This document shows positions 33,085 to 44,355 of a DNA stretch of 64,000 bases, piece by piece (position 1 is the stretch's first letter; the number at the start of each line of letters is the position of its first letter). Source of the DNA: Elgaria multicarinata webbii (lineage: Eukaryota > Chordata > Lepidosauria > Squamata > Anguidae); NCBI RefSeq assembly GCF_023053635.1, contig NC_086173.1, forward strand, positions 146,366,697 to 146,430,696, written 5' to 3'. The translations under genes and the position numbers were made by a program. The notes beneath the pieces were generated by a model. It had not been told where the DNA came from, ran no database searches, and worked only from the letters and a program-made list of their open reading frames with translations.

Positions 33085-33600
33085 GGCTTCAGACAACACA
33101 GGTGGTTTAAGTAGTCAACCGTCAGTTGAGTGGTCAACGTTTGGTTATTGTGTTGTCTGTCAGGCAAAATCCATCCCACGGTTGACTATTTTTCCAGAAT
33201 AACCAACTGAGATAACTAACAGTCTGCAGAGTTGACTATCTGCACAACCATTGGTTAGTGTGTTGTCTGTCGGGCTCAGTGGACTATTTTGCAGGGTTGA
33301 GTGGACTATTTCAGCTGGCTACAGAGTTCCAGGGCAAGAGGTGCCAAAACCGCATCAACCCTTCTGCTACAGCTGGCACAACTTGCAGAGGCTGCTGGGA
33401 TAGCACTGGGAGGACTGAGGGAGGCGGAGGAGGGGGGATGTGTCAGTCAAATGCTGGGTTGACTATTAGTCCACTCAAGACCAGCCCCAACCAGTTGTGT
33501 AGGAACATGTTGTGTGGGGAGTACCACAAACAAATGAACAAACTGTGAGTTGACTATTAACCCACCATTGATCTGAACGCAGCTTTTCAACTTGCTGGAA
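33085..33600. mobile_element. Possible hAT-like nonautonomous element
   Basis: The ends gcttcagacaacac and gatctgaacgcagc and repeated ttgactatt/aatagtcaac blocks suggest an internally repetitive DNA transposon derivative. No clear target duplication. Confidence 0.3.
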
Positions 33601-34204
33601 TGCAACCTTTGGGGGCAAGAACTTACCAGGGATCAGGAGGTGTGATGGCTCCAGGTTTTGGAGGGCTACAGGAGGATGCTCTTGTCAGTGGGGTCCCGCT
33701 AGGGCGTGGGCACAGGCTCAATCATGCTTACCTTTGACACCAGCCCTGACCAGGAGGCATAATGTAGGTCAGAGGTGGACAGACTTCATGCTTGCGGGAT
33801 CCACTTTCCCCTTTTTTTTTTTTTTTTTACTAGAACCCCGAGTTCCAATAATCAGGCCCAGGTGAAAAATAGTGGGTTGGGGAGGCAATGCAGTCAATTA
33901 TCTACTGCATCCCATAAGCCATTCACTGTACCTGCAAGTACAAATACACAGCTTGGTTACTATAGAACAGGGACTCTAACCCAAAAAATTCCCTAGGGAG
34001 CTGGTAGAGTTGCACAAAGGCCTGGTCTAACACAACCAATTCATATTCATATGAAGCGAAGAACAAGGTGAGAGATGAGCAATTAGCACACCCATGTCCA
34101 TGGAAGATTTTTTTTCCACTTTCAATTTTACTTGCTATTGATAAATGATTGATGCTATTGTTAAAATATCGTGAGTCAGAAAACCTGCAGTAGAATTTAT
34201 CTAT

Positions 34205-34340
34205 TGCAAATCATAGAATAGCAGAGTTGGAAGGGGCCTACAAGGCCATGGAGTCCAACCCCCTGCTCAATGCAGGAATCCACCCTAAAGCATCCCTGAC
34301 AGATGGTTGTCCAGCTGGTAGTCAACTGGTAGTCTAGATC
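34205..34340 (-). mobile_element. CR1 LINE 3' end, short
   Basis: Tail atcatagaatagcagagttg followed by the reverse of the CR1 3' UTR, truncated after about 130 bases. Confidence 0.88.
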
Positions 34341-34769
34341 CTGATCTACCTTCTGCCTGCCCTTGGTACATAAATCAAACGTTATGGGTAAGGGAACATA
34401 GCTGGAGGCCCTAGGGTGGGAATGGTAATCATACAGGACACAGAAGCCCACCCACACACAGAGCTGAGCATAGATAATGCCTGTATAGTCAAATACAGAA
34501 CCTTGAGAACTAGAAACCTTTTTTTTTTAAGTGATAGAGTTCCCACAATCTCTTCCAAATACATAGTAGATTTTGCATGGACGACAAAGGATATATCAGC
34601 TGCAATCCTATGCAGGTTTACTTGGGTGTATGTTCTATTGAGCTCAGTGGAACTAACTTCTGAGTAAATGTGCTTCGGATTGGACCATCTTGCTTTTAAA
34701 GGTACAGAGCTCTCTTGGGGGAAATGGATGGATCCTGCAGGATAAGAATGTTGGAACTGATCTTCGGAC

Positions 34770-34900
34770 TTAAAGCAGTTTGGGTTCAAATCCCACCTTG
34801 AGTGCAGAGTCATTGGGTGGTCTTTAGTCAGTTACTGTCTTTTAGTCACAGTTCCCCATCGTTATAATGGGAATCAGAATTACAGAATTATCGCGTATAT
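34770..34900 (+). mobile_element. MIR-like ancient SINE
   Basis: gtttgggttcaaatcccacc, then a core with tcagttactgtctt and cccatcgttataatgggaat, as in MIR. Confidence 0.6.
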
Positions 34901-35940
34901 GAAAACCATAGTTCACCTTGTGTTTTAAAATGCTATACGAGTAAATAAATAATATCTACTGACCAAGACAATCCTTGACATTTGTTCATATTGGGACATG
35001 ATGCTGAAGCCATTATTAACTCTGCTGCTGAGACCCATACTTGAAGTACCATCAGCAAAGAAGTAATTCATTGCAAGAATTGGTTTGGAGGCACACAGAA
35101 CTTTAGACTAGATTTTTTTGCTTTGTGTCTCATTTTCGTATCCATTGGTCTGTATCTGTCAGTTTTGTTGCTGCTGCTTCCTTCTTGCTTATTTATAATT
35201 GGGGGGGGGGGGTTTAGGATTGGGATCATAACACAACTGCATTCTGAAACAACTCACTTCATCTGGAATTCAGTACATTTTTTAAAAAATGTAGCCACTT
35301 TGAAATATTATATTCTTATTCTTATGTACTGTTGAGGTTGGTAAACCTCAATAAAGGGAGAAAAACTCACTGAAACGCCAAATATCCTTCTGGTTTGTTT
35401 GGCTGTCCTGTCTCTGTTTCAAAAGGACTCTTTTAGATCTCTAACAGGAGCTGAAAACCTTTACATCAGTGCTCTGCCCTGCTGGGGGAAAGCTTCACCT
35501 GTTGAATTTTCGACTCTTGCTCAGCCATTAAAGGCACATCCGAAGCAAGTTTTTAACCTAATTGGGGTGGAGGTTTTTGGTTTTTATAACCTGATGTTTT
35601 CCCTAACGGCACTTAGAGAGAGTTGGGTCTTCGATAGGAAAATCTCTTCTAATGAGGCCCTTTCCTAAGTCCTGCATCAAACAAACTCTTCTACAAGGCA
35701 GCCTAGAGCGCATGAATGTGGAAGAAAGCGTGTTATTTATCTTGCACACCGCTTACCTAAACAAAATAAAATTAAAAAGTGCCGGGGGGTGTAGTAAGGA
35801 GAAGTGAAAACTGAAGTGAAATTAAATAAGCACAGCCCCGGTTGAAAACGTGGAAGAAAGTAGAAGCTCTGAGACGAGGACAAAAAAATCTAGCCGCTCA
35901 AGCAGCCCCTCGGCTTGATTTCCAGGCTAACGCGACAAGC
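34901..35940. other. No gene recognised
   Basis: A poly-G run at 35201-35210 and an open frame of 89 codons at 35399-35668 without recognisable features. An AATAAA at 35350 could be a polyadenylation signal, but no gene end is evident. Confidence 0.4.
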
Positions 35941-35954
35941 TGGACCCGAACCGC

Positions 35955-36125
35955 TGGAAGCTGATTGGCTTCCGAGATCCGGACGGACCTGAGTGGAGCC
36001 CACAAGGAGGAAGTTAAGCGGGTGAGTTGTGCGGCGTCCGGCTGGAATTTGATTTCCTATAAAAGCGTTGGAGCGGTTAGCTCTGCTGCTGCCGCCTTAG
36101 TAGCTGCTCTCTGCGGGTGGATAGG
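35955..36125 (+). promoter_or_regulatory. TATA and CCAAT promoter of the coiled-coil gene
   Basis: CpG-rich. An inverted CCAAT box (ATTGG, 35964-35968) lies about 90 bases before a TATA box (TATAAAAG, 36058-36065), which is 60 bases before the ATG. Transcription would start near 36090, leaving a short 5' UTR. Confidence 0.75.
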
Positions 36126-36231
36126 ATGGAAGGGCGCGTGGGAAAACTGGAGGAGATAGGCACGAAAGTCGCGGTGCTCGTGCAGAGCGCGGTGGCTTTG
36201 AAAGAAGACTTGCAAGCCGAACTGGGCGAAG
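36126..36231 (+). CDS. Small coiled-coil protein, exon 1
   Basis: I do not recognise this gene. ATG in a fair context (taggATGG) opens MEGRVGKLEEIGTKVAVLVQ and continues as an amphipathic, helix-forming stretch to ..LQAELGE. No usable GT donor keeps the frame open. GCGAAG|GCTAGT fits a GC-type donor in phase 1 and joins to exon 2 as GE|ARRF. Without that splice the frame stops two codons later. The three exons total 489 bases, coding for 162 aa. Confidence 0.7.
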
Positions 36232-36235
36232 GCTA

Positions 36236-37742
36236 GTACCTGACTTCGAGGCTCTTGATAGCTTCCCCCCCCCCACTACTACTACTACTACTACTACTTC
36301 TTCTTCTTCTTCTTCTTCTCACTTCTCACTTTTCTGAGCCGGAGCAGCTTGCTTTATTCCTTCGCACAATGGTATAGCTAAATGAAATCGGGAATAAAAT
36401 GTGTTAGTCTTTAAAGGTGAAATACTAGGCATGTTTAGACAGGGAAGAAAGCTCTACAACGCTCAGCATGACGGGTTGTGTTGGACTTCTTTCTATCCAA
36501 ACATGCATAGGATTGTGCCTGAGGGTGTCCTTTGCAAGACTGTGTTTTCCCCCTGAAATTGAGGGTCATCTTCGAAAAAGTGAGGGGCTGTAGCTTAACA
36601 TTATCATGGAACTGGAAGACAGATATATTGGGACCTAGACGGTGTCCCTGGGTGCCTATATCGCAGATACATGTAATGGCTGGCTTTGATGGTGAGGGAA
36701 ATTCACTCTGCACATGAGCAGATGATATGTTGAAGTAATAATTGATATGATTGTAGGGGAAATTAGCTCAGGGGCTGAGAATTACCTTGTCTATATATGT
36801 CCAACAGCCTTCCCCAATCAGTGTCCTCTAGATGTGTTGGACCACAACTCCCAGCATCCCCCTGCCAGCAAGTCCACTTCCCCTGGCTCCACCCCTTTCC
36901 TCCAACCACCAATCATTTGGTTGTTTCCTGGGCTTCTGCACAAAGTTCCTAAGGCTTAATTACTGGCAGTAAGAACTTCCAGCTAAATTCTGCTGGTATG
37001 TTTGGCATTTCTGGGGCTTTGGGCCCTGCCCCTTTTGCCCTGCCCACCTGAGGAATGTGGCCCCCGAGAGCTGTTCTGAAATTGAATTCAGCTCTTAGCG
37101 TGAAAGAGGTTCAACCCCCCCCTGCATTACACCTTTAAGCCTTCGGCTCTTTGACCCAATCCCTATGGCGAGCTGACCATCCATTTCCTCAGGAGCTGTG
37201 TGGGTTTGAACCCTAATTTTAAAGAGAAATGGAAATAGTGGAGCTTGTCACTTGCCTCCTCCCTAACCTAGAGGAGCTGGAGGTCTCCTTGATGTCAAAT
37301 ATGTGGTGAATGCCCAGTGGTGCCATTAGGGTAGGACTCGGGGGCAGATGTCTAGAGCCCCTACTCAGCCGAATGAGCAAGAGGGCCCCCAGATACAGTA
37401 GGGCTGGCTTATCGTGTCTTGGAAGTAGGTGAAGTAATACACATTACCACCTAAAGAGCCCTCACCCTGGGCCCTGTAAGACCATTCTTATTCATTACAT
37501 TTATATACTGTCCCATAGCCGAAGCTCTGTGGGCGGTTTACAAAAGTTAAAAACAGTGAACATTAAAAAGAAATATACAAAATTTAAAACCATAAAAAGC
37601 ATAAAATACAAACAAAAACAGACAATATCCATTTAAAAACAACTATTCTGGGGTCAGTTAAAAAACTCAGCATATGAAGTCCAGAGTCTAAAAGAATTGC
37701 CGAACTGTGCATGTAATAATTGGGTGTCGTTGCTTTTCACAG
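36236..37742 (+). other. Intron 1 of the coiled-coil gene
   Basis: Holds (ACT)n(CTT)n at 36279-36319, a MITE fragment at 36425-36525, the ctggccctgcc-family repeat with part of a palindromic MITE at 36800-37125, and a minus-strand L2 tail at about 37485-37690. Confidence 0.6.
37485..37690 (-). mobile_element. L2 LINE 3' UTR
   Basis: tatactgtcccatagccgaa, then gggcggtttacaaaagttaa: the L2 tail read backwards. It ends about 50 bases before the exon 2 acceptor. Confidence 0.8.
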
Positions 37743-37928
37743 CCCGTAGGTTTGTTAAAGACGATCAGAGTCAAAGCAGCTCTCAAGAGGGGCCCGGAGA
37801 AGCAGCGCAGGTGTGTCTGCTCCAGCCAGCATCCTCTTTGCCACAGCAGCTGCAGGCAACATCTCCTTCAAAACTCCCTTCCATGATGCACCTGGGCAAC
37901 AGCAGAGAGTGGTACATGCCGATGCTTG
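37743..37928 (+). CDS. Small coiled-coil protein, exon 2
   Basis: Acceptor TTGCTTTTCACAG and donor CTTG|GTAAGT, 186 bases, phase 1 at both ends. It encodes a Gln/Ser/Pro-rich, probably unstructured middle (RRFVKDDQSQSSSQEGPGE and on to REWYMPML). It is a symmetric exon, so skipping it would keep the frame and fuse the two helical ends. Confidence 0.75.
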
Positions 37929-38419
37929 GTAAGTGGTCCATATTGATGAATCCGCCGAATGGATCCCGCTGAACTAGGAGCTTGGGGTCTGGAGCTCTGT
38001 GCTTTGCTTCTCTCCCCCTCTCCCCTCTCTCCACCTCCCACCCAAAACCTCTCTTTTGGTGCTTCCAATGCTAACAATCCAAAGATGTCGTGCAGCTCTT
38101 CCATCTTTTCCTCCTCAACGGATCTGGTAAGAGGGAAGATGGAGGAAGCAGTGGGAAAACATGGAAGAGTTTCAAATTGAAAACTTCAGTGTCTGGACCC
38201 CGTCTACCCCCTGGTAAATTCTGTGAATGAGCCAGAGTAATTGCATGATAAAAGCCTCACCTGGAAGCACACTTGACACACACACACCCCTCAATGTGCT
38301 GCACCACAATGCCCAGCATCCCCCATCCAGATGTTGGGAGTTGAAACTACCAACACATCTGGAGGGCACCACATTGGCAATGGCTGCTTTAACCAGAAAA
38401 CCCAAAGCTTGTGTGAGAT

Positions 38420-38650
38420 GATGATGATTTATTGCATTTTTATACCACCCAACAGCCGAAGCTCCCTGGGCAGTTCACAAAAACTAAAACCATTCAAAGT
38501 GTAAAGCAAACAGTATAAAAACATGTTATAAAATACACATTAAAAACTGATTAAAAACATACCATACATGATTAAAACATCTTTAAAACATTATGAATGG
38601 ACTTGACTGCATTAGGTACCATAGCACCTAGCTCAGGTCCTGTGACTCTG
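38420..38650 (-). mobile_element. L2 LINE 3' UTR
   Basis: ttataccacccaacagccga followed by the reversed L2 3' UTR, inside intron 2 of the coiled-coil gene. Confidence 0.8.
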
Positions 38651-38741
38651 TTCCTTTTTTAAAAATTGTATTTATTAATTAAGCAAAACTCTTAATTGTT
38701 GTAGCTCTACACATCCACAGGGCACCTAATTGGAGAAAGAT

Positions 38742-38922
38742 GGGCTAGAATGTTGGACTAGGACTAGGGAGACCCAAGTTCAAATCCCCCATTTAGTTAT
38801 GAGGCTCACTAGTTCTAGTCTAATCTACCATAGAGAGTTGTTGTGAGGATAAAATGGGGAAGGGGTTGTAAAATATGCTGTTTTAAGCTCCTTGGAGGAG
38901 AGATGAGGTTATAAATGTATGT
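38742..38922 (+). mobile_element. Old Sauria-type SINE beside an acceptor
   Basis: A diverged copy: gctagaatgttggactagga, gttcaaatcccccattt, gttgttgtgaggataaaatg, and a tail with gctccttggagg..gttataaatgta. It ends about 15 bases before exon 3 of the coiled-coil gene. Confidence 0.7.
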
Positions 38923-38936
38923 CCTGTTCTGGGCAG

Positions 38937-39133
38937 ATGTCATCCTGAAGAACCAAGAAGCTCTCCGGATGGTCTTGACGAACCAGGACACATTGAAGGG
39001 TCTTGTGGATGGGCTCCAGAAGTCCGTGTCAACCATTGAGGAAAGAATCCAATGCATGGAACAAGAGATGAGCATCCTTGCTCAGTTCACCCAAGAACTC
39101 AACCAAGTGGGGGATGAAGCCAACTGGAGTTGA
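38937..39133 (+). CDS. Small coiled-coil protein, exon 3
   Basis: Acceptor CCTGTTCTGGGCAG, 197 bases to TGA. It encodes DVILKNQEALRMVLTNQDTL and then heptad-like SVSTIEERIQCMEQEMSILA, ending QVGDEANWS. Hydrophobic residues recur at heptad a/d positions, so a coiled coil is likely and probably mediates oligomerisation or complex assembly. No signal peptide or membrane segment is seen, so it is probably cytosolic or nuclear. The function is unknown to me. Confidence 0.8.
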
Positions 39134-40280
39134 AAGATCTCTTCCAAAATTACCATCCTGGTTGCCATCCAAAGTGTGCCTGACTCCTTGAAGTTGCAAC
39201 TTAACAATAATACACGGAGAGAAGTAGTTTTAAAATAGAAAAGTAGAAGATTTTCAATACCAACCTGAAATATTTCTTACCTCTGCAAACATAACCTCCT
39301 CTGTTTTCACAAACAACTTAAGAACTCAGACTTTCATCCAGCTTGTGTGCTTTTCTTTTCTCCTGGATGATGGTTTGATTTAATTCTGCCTTGATCTAGC
39401 CTACTAAAAAATCCAGTTTAAGCCTAGAGGTATTCCCAGTTGGGAACACAGTTTGCCTTTCTAAAGATGGCTGTATTTGCCCACATCCATTTGTCTTTTA
39501 AGTACCACAAGGAAAAGGTCAAGCTGGGTTTGAGTGAAGGGTCAGATCCATACTTGTAGTGGGCCCACAGAAATCAATGGGACCTGAGTTAGCCATGACT
39601 AACTTGTCTCATTGATTTTAGTAGCGCTACTCTTAAGTATGGCTAAATCTGGATACAACTTGCATTCATAGCTACTAGCTGCTCCTGCTTTCCACTTCAG
39701 CCACGCTGGACAACACAAACTACTTAATGCTCATGATTCTTGTCCTAGTTTAGGACAAATGTCTCCTTGCTCTGATCTCAGGTATCAAACTATCTTGAAG
39801 AGCAACTCTTGTATGTGTGAAATCCTACTGCTAATGCAATCATATGTGGAGTGATTAACACGTCTTTTTGTTGTAACGTTTTTGCATTTTCTCTAAGCCA
39901 ACAGTGGGAGATGGGACATGCTTTTGAATAATCCACTGTGACACAATGTCCATCAGACTGCTGGTAACAGCAGTAGTTTCCTGGAATTATTTAAATGGCT
40001 ATTGTTGACAGGACAAAAAGCTTTATATTGTGTATTTTTCAAGAATATTAGTCAAGGTTTATGAAGATGGATAAATACTTCCCCTTCCATGAAATGGTTC
40101 AAAGTATGTACTTGGTTTGCAATAAAGAGGGAATACTCTATAAACCTCTCCTGCACATGCCCCACTGGAAGGGATGGGAGGTAGGCAAGAACTGATGCCA
40201 CCTTGCTCAAATCCAATTCCAATGGTGCTTGTGCCCAGTGTATGTCGGCTTGGTGCAACTTCATATGATGTCCTTGGTAC
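39134..40280 (+). other. Probable 3' UTR of the coiled-coil gene
   Basis: The first AATAAA after the stop is at 40121-40126, and another is at 40587. A palindromic MITE-like element lies at about 39545-39655. Confidence 0.55.
40121..40126 (+). terminator. Polyadenylation signal AATAAA
   Basis: First canonical signal downstream of the coiled-coil gene's stop codon, about 1 kb away. Confidence 0.45.
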
Positions 40281-40294
40281 TGTATCCCGGCCTT

Positions 40295-40430
40295 CTGCAG
40301 CTTGGTGCTCTCCAGGTGTGTTGGAACCGCATCTCCCATAATTCCCAGCTGGCCAATGCTGGATGGAAATTATGGGTGTTTCAGTCTAACACATCTGGAG
40401 GGCACCAGGCTGGGCAAGCCTGCTGTATCT
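40295..40430. mobile_element. Palindromic MITE (gccttcctcaacc family), diverged
   Basis: Inverted blocks tgctctccaggtgtgttgga and acacatctggagggcaccag around a central ccagctggcc. Confidence 0.65.
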
Positions 40431-40884
40431 GAACCCTCCCTTTCCTGCGGCAGCCTGAATATTTTGGAGCCTCTGCGGAAAATAATTCAGTAGTCTGCCT
40501 ATATTTTTCCAAACATATTTATTTGATCTCAAGCCATGTGTGCCTCTTCTGTGGCGAGTGATTGTACTTGCACTTGTGTGTCCAACAATAAACTTCCTTT
40601 TAAGTGGAAATATCTGTGAATGTCTCTGTAGCACAGTGGAAAGAATCTTTCCAGGCTGCACCCCATGGCTTCTCTCAGGTGATTCAATAAGGACTAGGTC
40701 TCCTCTTAAGGATTTTTTTGGGTACTTTTTTGGGGTACTTTTGTACTTCAGGGTTTCCCCAAGACACAAGAGGGCTCCCCAAACTGGGGTTTCCCTAAGT
40801 GGGTTATGCCATTTTGGCTACATACGAATCTACACTCAGAATGAGTTTGCTATTGGTATATAGCAGGTATGCAGGGTATCATTT

Positions 40885-41105
40885 TATGTAGGTGGATTTG
40901 GTTGCCAGTTGGGGTAAGCCTCTGCTACCTCCAGTAACAGAGGCAGTATGCTGATGTACACCAGTTGCTGGGTGACATGGGTGGGAGGGTGCTGTACTGG
41001 TGTCTCGTTTGTGGTTCCCTGTTCCAACTGCTATTTGGCCACTGTGTGAACAGAATGCTGGACTAGATGGACCCTTGGTCTGATCCATCAGGGCGCCTCT
41101 TATAT
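40885..41105 (+). mobile_element. L3/CR1-like LINE 3' end
   Basis: cagtatgctgatgtacacca, then ctggactagatggacccttg near the 3' end. Confidence 0.75.
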
Positions 41106-41365
41106 TATGTGGGTACTTGTAATATGGAATGATATGATATGTTCCAGTTGCACAGACTCCATGGGTCCAGCGAACAGACAAATCTGGGACTTGGGTTCAC
41201 CACTCTGCCACTGACAGCCATCCAGCTATAAGTTTGTGATGAAGTTGGAGCTAACCACACCGTAGGATACCATACCATCACATCCATATTGCCTCAATAA
41301 TGTGTCTTTTAACAACTGTAATTTCCTGGCATTTTGGAGCTTGAGTGGACATGGGAAACCCTTAA

Positions 41366-41495
41366 CAGCCTTCCTCAACCTGGGGCGCTCCAGATGTGTT
41401 GGACTACAACTCCCAGAATGCCCCAGCCAGCTGGCTGGGGCATTCTGGGAGATGCAGCCCAACACATCTGGAGCGCCCCAGGTTGAGGAAGGCTG
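41366..41495. mobile_element. Near-perfect palindromic MITE
   Basis: Arms of about 63 bases, starting gccttcctcaacctggggcg, meet at gccagctggc (41426-41435). Only a few mismatches separate the arms, so the copy is young or newly homogenised. Confidence 0.85.
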
Positions 41496-41739
41496 CAATA
41501 CAACATATTAAACCAAAAGGTTTTTTGTTAGATGAGTACAACACATACACAAAAGAGAGAGAGAGAGACTTGGAATAGGGAATTGTAAATAGTGAAATCA
41601 GAAGGAATTGAAATGCAGATAGAACAGACAGTGATAATTATCTCATTTATAGTGGATGTTCACAACATAGTTGGTCGGCGATCCCACGGATCTCCCATTC
41701 TTGCATTTTTATTAGTAAAGAAAATATGTGATCCTTGCT

Positions 41740-42010
41740 GGGCGGGGATTTAGAGAGCAAGTATATTGCCTTCAGCCACCAGGGGACTCTGCTGTTTACG
41801 CAGCACACCTTCGCCCTCGCCCGACGCCCCCGTTCCCTGTCTCGGCGCCGCTGCGGAGTTTTCCTAAGTCAAGTGCTGGAGTAGATCAGACCCGGAAGTT
41901 AATTCTGCGCCGTGCTTTTGCACGGAAATGTCGCCCAATGGCTCCAACTCCGTCCAGGGGTAAGGAGCTCCAGCGGAGTCCTCAGTTCTTGAGCCGGGAG
42001 TTTCCCCCCA
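41740..42010 (+). promoter_or_regulatory. CpG-rich promoter, probably of the second zinc-finger gene
   Basis: CpG-dense sequence with a CTCF-like CCACCAGGGGACTC at 41776-41789 and a donor-like CCAGGG|GTAAGG near 41957. The ordering ccaccag(a/g)ggg..ctctg, then gagtagatcagac, parallels the 11.3-kb promoter. An ATG at about 41929 precedes the donor, but its phase does not fit the terminal exon directly, so another exon or a UTR role is likely. Confidence 0.5.
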
Positions 42011-42424
42011 AAACGCTGGGGGAGGAGGAAGTAATTTTCTTCCACCCATTTCCCTGAAGGGTGGATGTGTTCTCTCTCCGTCTCCCAAGAGCTGCAGCTG
42101 CAACTATTAACACACACAAACAAGTTCCAGGTAGGTCAATATTTTTTGTTCAAAAATACAAGCTGCGAATGGGGGAACAGGAGCATCCCGATTCTATTAT
42201 ATGGGGTGCTGATATAATCTGAGGCATATAGCTGAATTATTATGAATAATAATTTTTGTTATGAATTCTTTTACAGCACCTTGAAGGGTCTGTTGTGCCT
42301 AAACGGTGCTGAATGAAACAGGTAATCCGTAAACTTAGCATGTATAACAGCCTCCTTTCAGTTGTCCCTATTTTCTTGGACTTGACTGCGGTCAATCGTC
42401 CCGTCCCCCCGTATTTTTTGAAAG

Positions 42425-42585
42425 AACTTAAGAGCCCTGCTGGATCAGACCGAGGGTCCATCTAGTCCAGCACTCTGTTCACACGGTGACCACTCAGTTG
42501 TCGACCAGGGACCCACAAAGCTGGACGTGGTGCAACAGTACCCTCCCGCCCATGTTCCCCTGCAACTGGTGCAAAGGGTGGATAA
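42425..42585 (-). mobile_element. L3/CR1-like LINE 3' end
   Basis: agccctgctggatcagaccg and gggtccatctagtccagcac, the reversed family end. Confidence 0.8.
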
Positions 42586-42689
42586 AAATCGATGATTTGT
42601 GTTAACAAATTTGATTATTTAATGTTAAAGCAGATTTTAATGTTTAGTTTTTTTAAAAAAATGGACAGGGCAATCTTATGGGAGTTGGA

Positions 42690-42765
42690 GAGGGAGAACC
42701 GACCCGAGAGCTTCGGCTATTGGGCGGTATAGAAATGTAATACATAAATAAATAAATAAATCCAA
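42690..42765 (+). mobile_element. L2 LINE tail
   Basis: gagagcttcggctattgggc followed by ggtatagaaatgtaat and (AAATA)n. Confidence 0.8.
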
Positions 42766-42769
42766 GACG

Positions 42770-43200
42770 GAGGAGCAGCCAAAGTCCTGGTAGGCACAGA
42801 GTGGGAAGGTGGACAGTAACTTGGTGGTATTTATCCAGGGTTTTCCCACCCCCACTCCAAATTTCCCCTCCCACTAGTCACCATTCCCCCCATTCTGGGG
42901 CATGTCAGGGTGAATGGGCAGGGCTTTGGATATGGTGGATCCAGTGCCTCCCCCTGATCTGCTCCTGGCATGCCCCCCTTTTGCCATTCCCAATGTCAGT
43001 GCATCAAGGTTGGCAGAGGTTTCTGCGCCCACAACAGGGGAGGCTTGTGTGAGGAGACCTCCTGTGCCAACAGACCTGTCTGTCTCTGCAGGCAGAAAGG
43101 GAGATCTACTCTGTCCCATGGTCCCTCGGACACTCTTCAGAATCCTTTTGATTGCAACTGAGTTTCTTCTTCAATAATAACAAGTTAATATTAAATAATC
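42770..43200 (+). other. No exon confirmed
   Basis: A tract ending in CTCTGCAG near 43092 resembles an acceptor, but the following frame carries no KRAB, SCAN or other domain that I recognise. Confidence 0.35.
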
Positions 43201-43208
43201 TGAATATA

Positions 43209-43525
43209 TAGGCTGACCATATGAAAAGGAGGACAGGGCTCCTGTGTCTTTAACGGTTGTGAAGAAAAGGGAATTTCAGCAGGTCTCATTTGTATGCATG
43301 CAGCACCTGGTGAAATTTCCTCTTCATCACAACATTTAAAGCTGCAGGAGCCCTGTCCTATTTTGTATCTGATCACACTAGCATAGCTGCAGCTTTAACT
43401 GTTGTGATGAAGAGGGAATTTCACCAGGTGCTGAATGCAAACAAATGACTTCTGCTAAAATTCCCTTTTCTATACAACTGTTAAAGATACAGGATCCCTG
43501 TCCTCCTTTTTATATAGTCATGCTA
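43209..43525. mobile_element. hAT-type palindromic MITE with 8-bp target duplication
   Basis: Flanked by identical TGAATATA at 43201-43208 and 43526-43533. The ends are taggctgaccatatg and the inverse. The 8-bp duplication places the family in hAT. Confidence 0.88.
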
Positions 43526-43639
43526 TGAATATAAGCATGTTCATCTCTAAATCGAATCAATGCCACTACTCCCCTTTCGTCTGGATCTGTTTAAAAATAC
43601 TATATAGGCAGTATTGGGGTTGGGGAAAGAGCCAAACAA

Positions 43640-44130
43640 AAGGGAAGTACCCTGGGCAAGTTGATTACCAGTCTTAACAGCCCTAAACGGCCGCCTCTCC
43701 CTATATATGGTGGCCTGAGATTTGAGATCCGTTGGAGGAGCCCTCCTCTGCAAACCACCAGTACGAAACATACACTATGGTGGGACATGGGAGAGAGCTT
43801 TCTCCATTGTGGCACCCCAGCTGTGGAATGCCCTCCCCTTGGAGGCCCGACTGGTGCCAGCACTGGTTTCATTTCAGCACCAAGTTAAGACATGGCTTTT
43901 TAACAAAGCCTTTGATGGTTAAATTCACCAAGCCTGTACATGGTTTTAATTAGTTTTAAAGTTTTTAAATTCTATACTGGTTTTAGCTTGTTAATGGTTT
44001 AATTTGTTTTTAGCTGTGTATATTTATTGTTTTATATTGTTTGTATGATTTTATCTGTACACTGCCCTGAGATCCTTGTGCTATAGGGCGGGATACAAAT
44101 GTTTTAATAAATCAATAATAAATAACAGGG
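43640..44130 (+). mobile_element. LINE 3' end (L2-related)
   Basis: The coding remnant ERAFSIVAPQLWNALPLEAR and FQHQVKTWLFNKAF lies at 43722-43922. A 3' UTR follows, ending ctgccctgagatccttgt..gggcgggatacaaat.aataaat. Confidence 0.75.
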
Positions 44131-44239
44131 CGGCCTCCCTTGTCAAATCTCACCAAAACAGTAATTACATGTAGCACTGCACCCAAGGGTGGGGATCTCC
44201 ACCAGGCCATCATAGGTAACAGTATTTATGCAAATCCTT

Positions 44240-44355
44240 GGTGGTTGGCAACTCTTTGGGTATATGCTAGGGCATGCTGGCTGAGGCATGGCTGGCTGGG
44301 GCATGCTGAGAGTTGTAGGATTTTTTCCCCTGAACATGTTTAGGATCGCACCCTT
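44240..44355. mobile_element. MITE fragment (tttagacag family)
   Basis: catgctgagagttgtaggat and ctgaacatgtttaggatcgc; related to 6024-6155. Confidence 0.5.
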
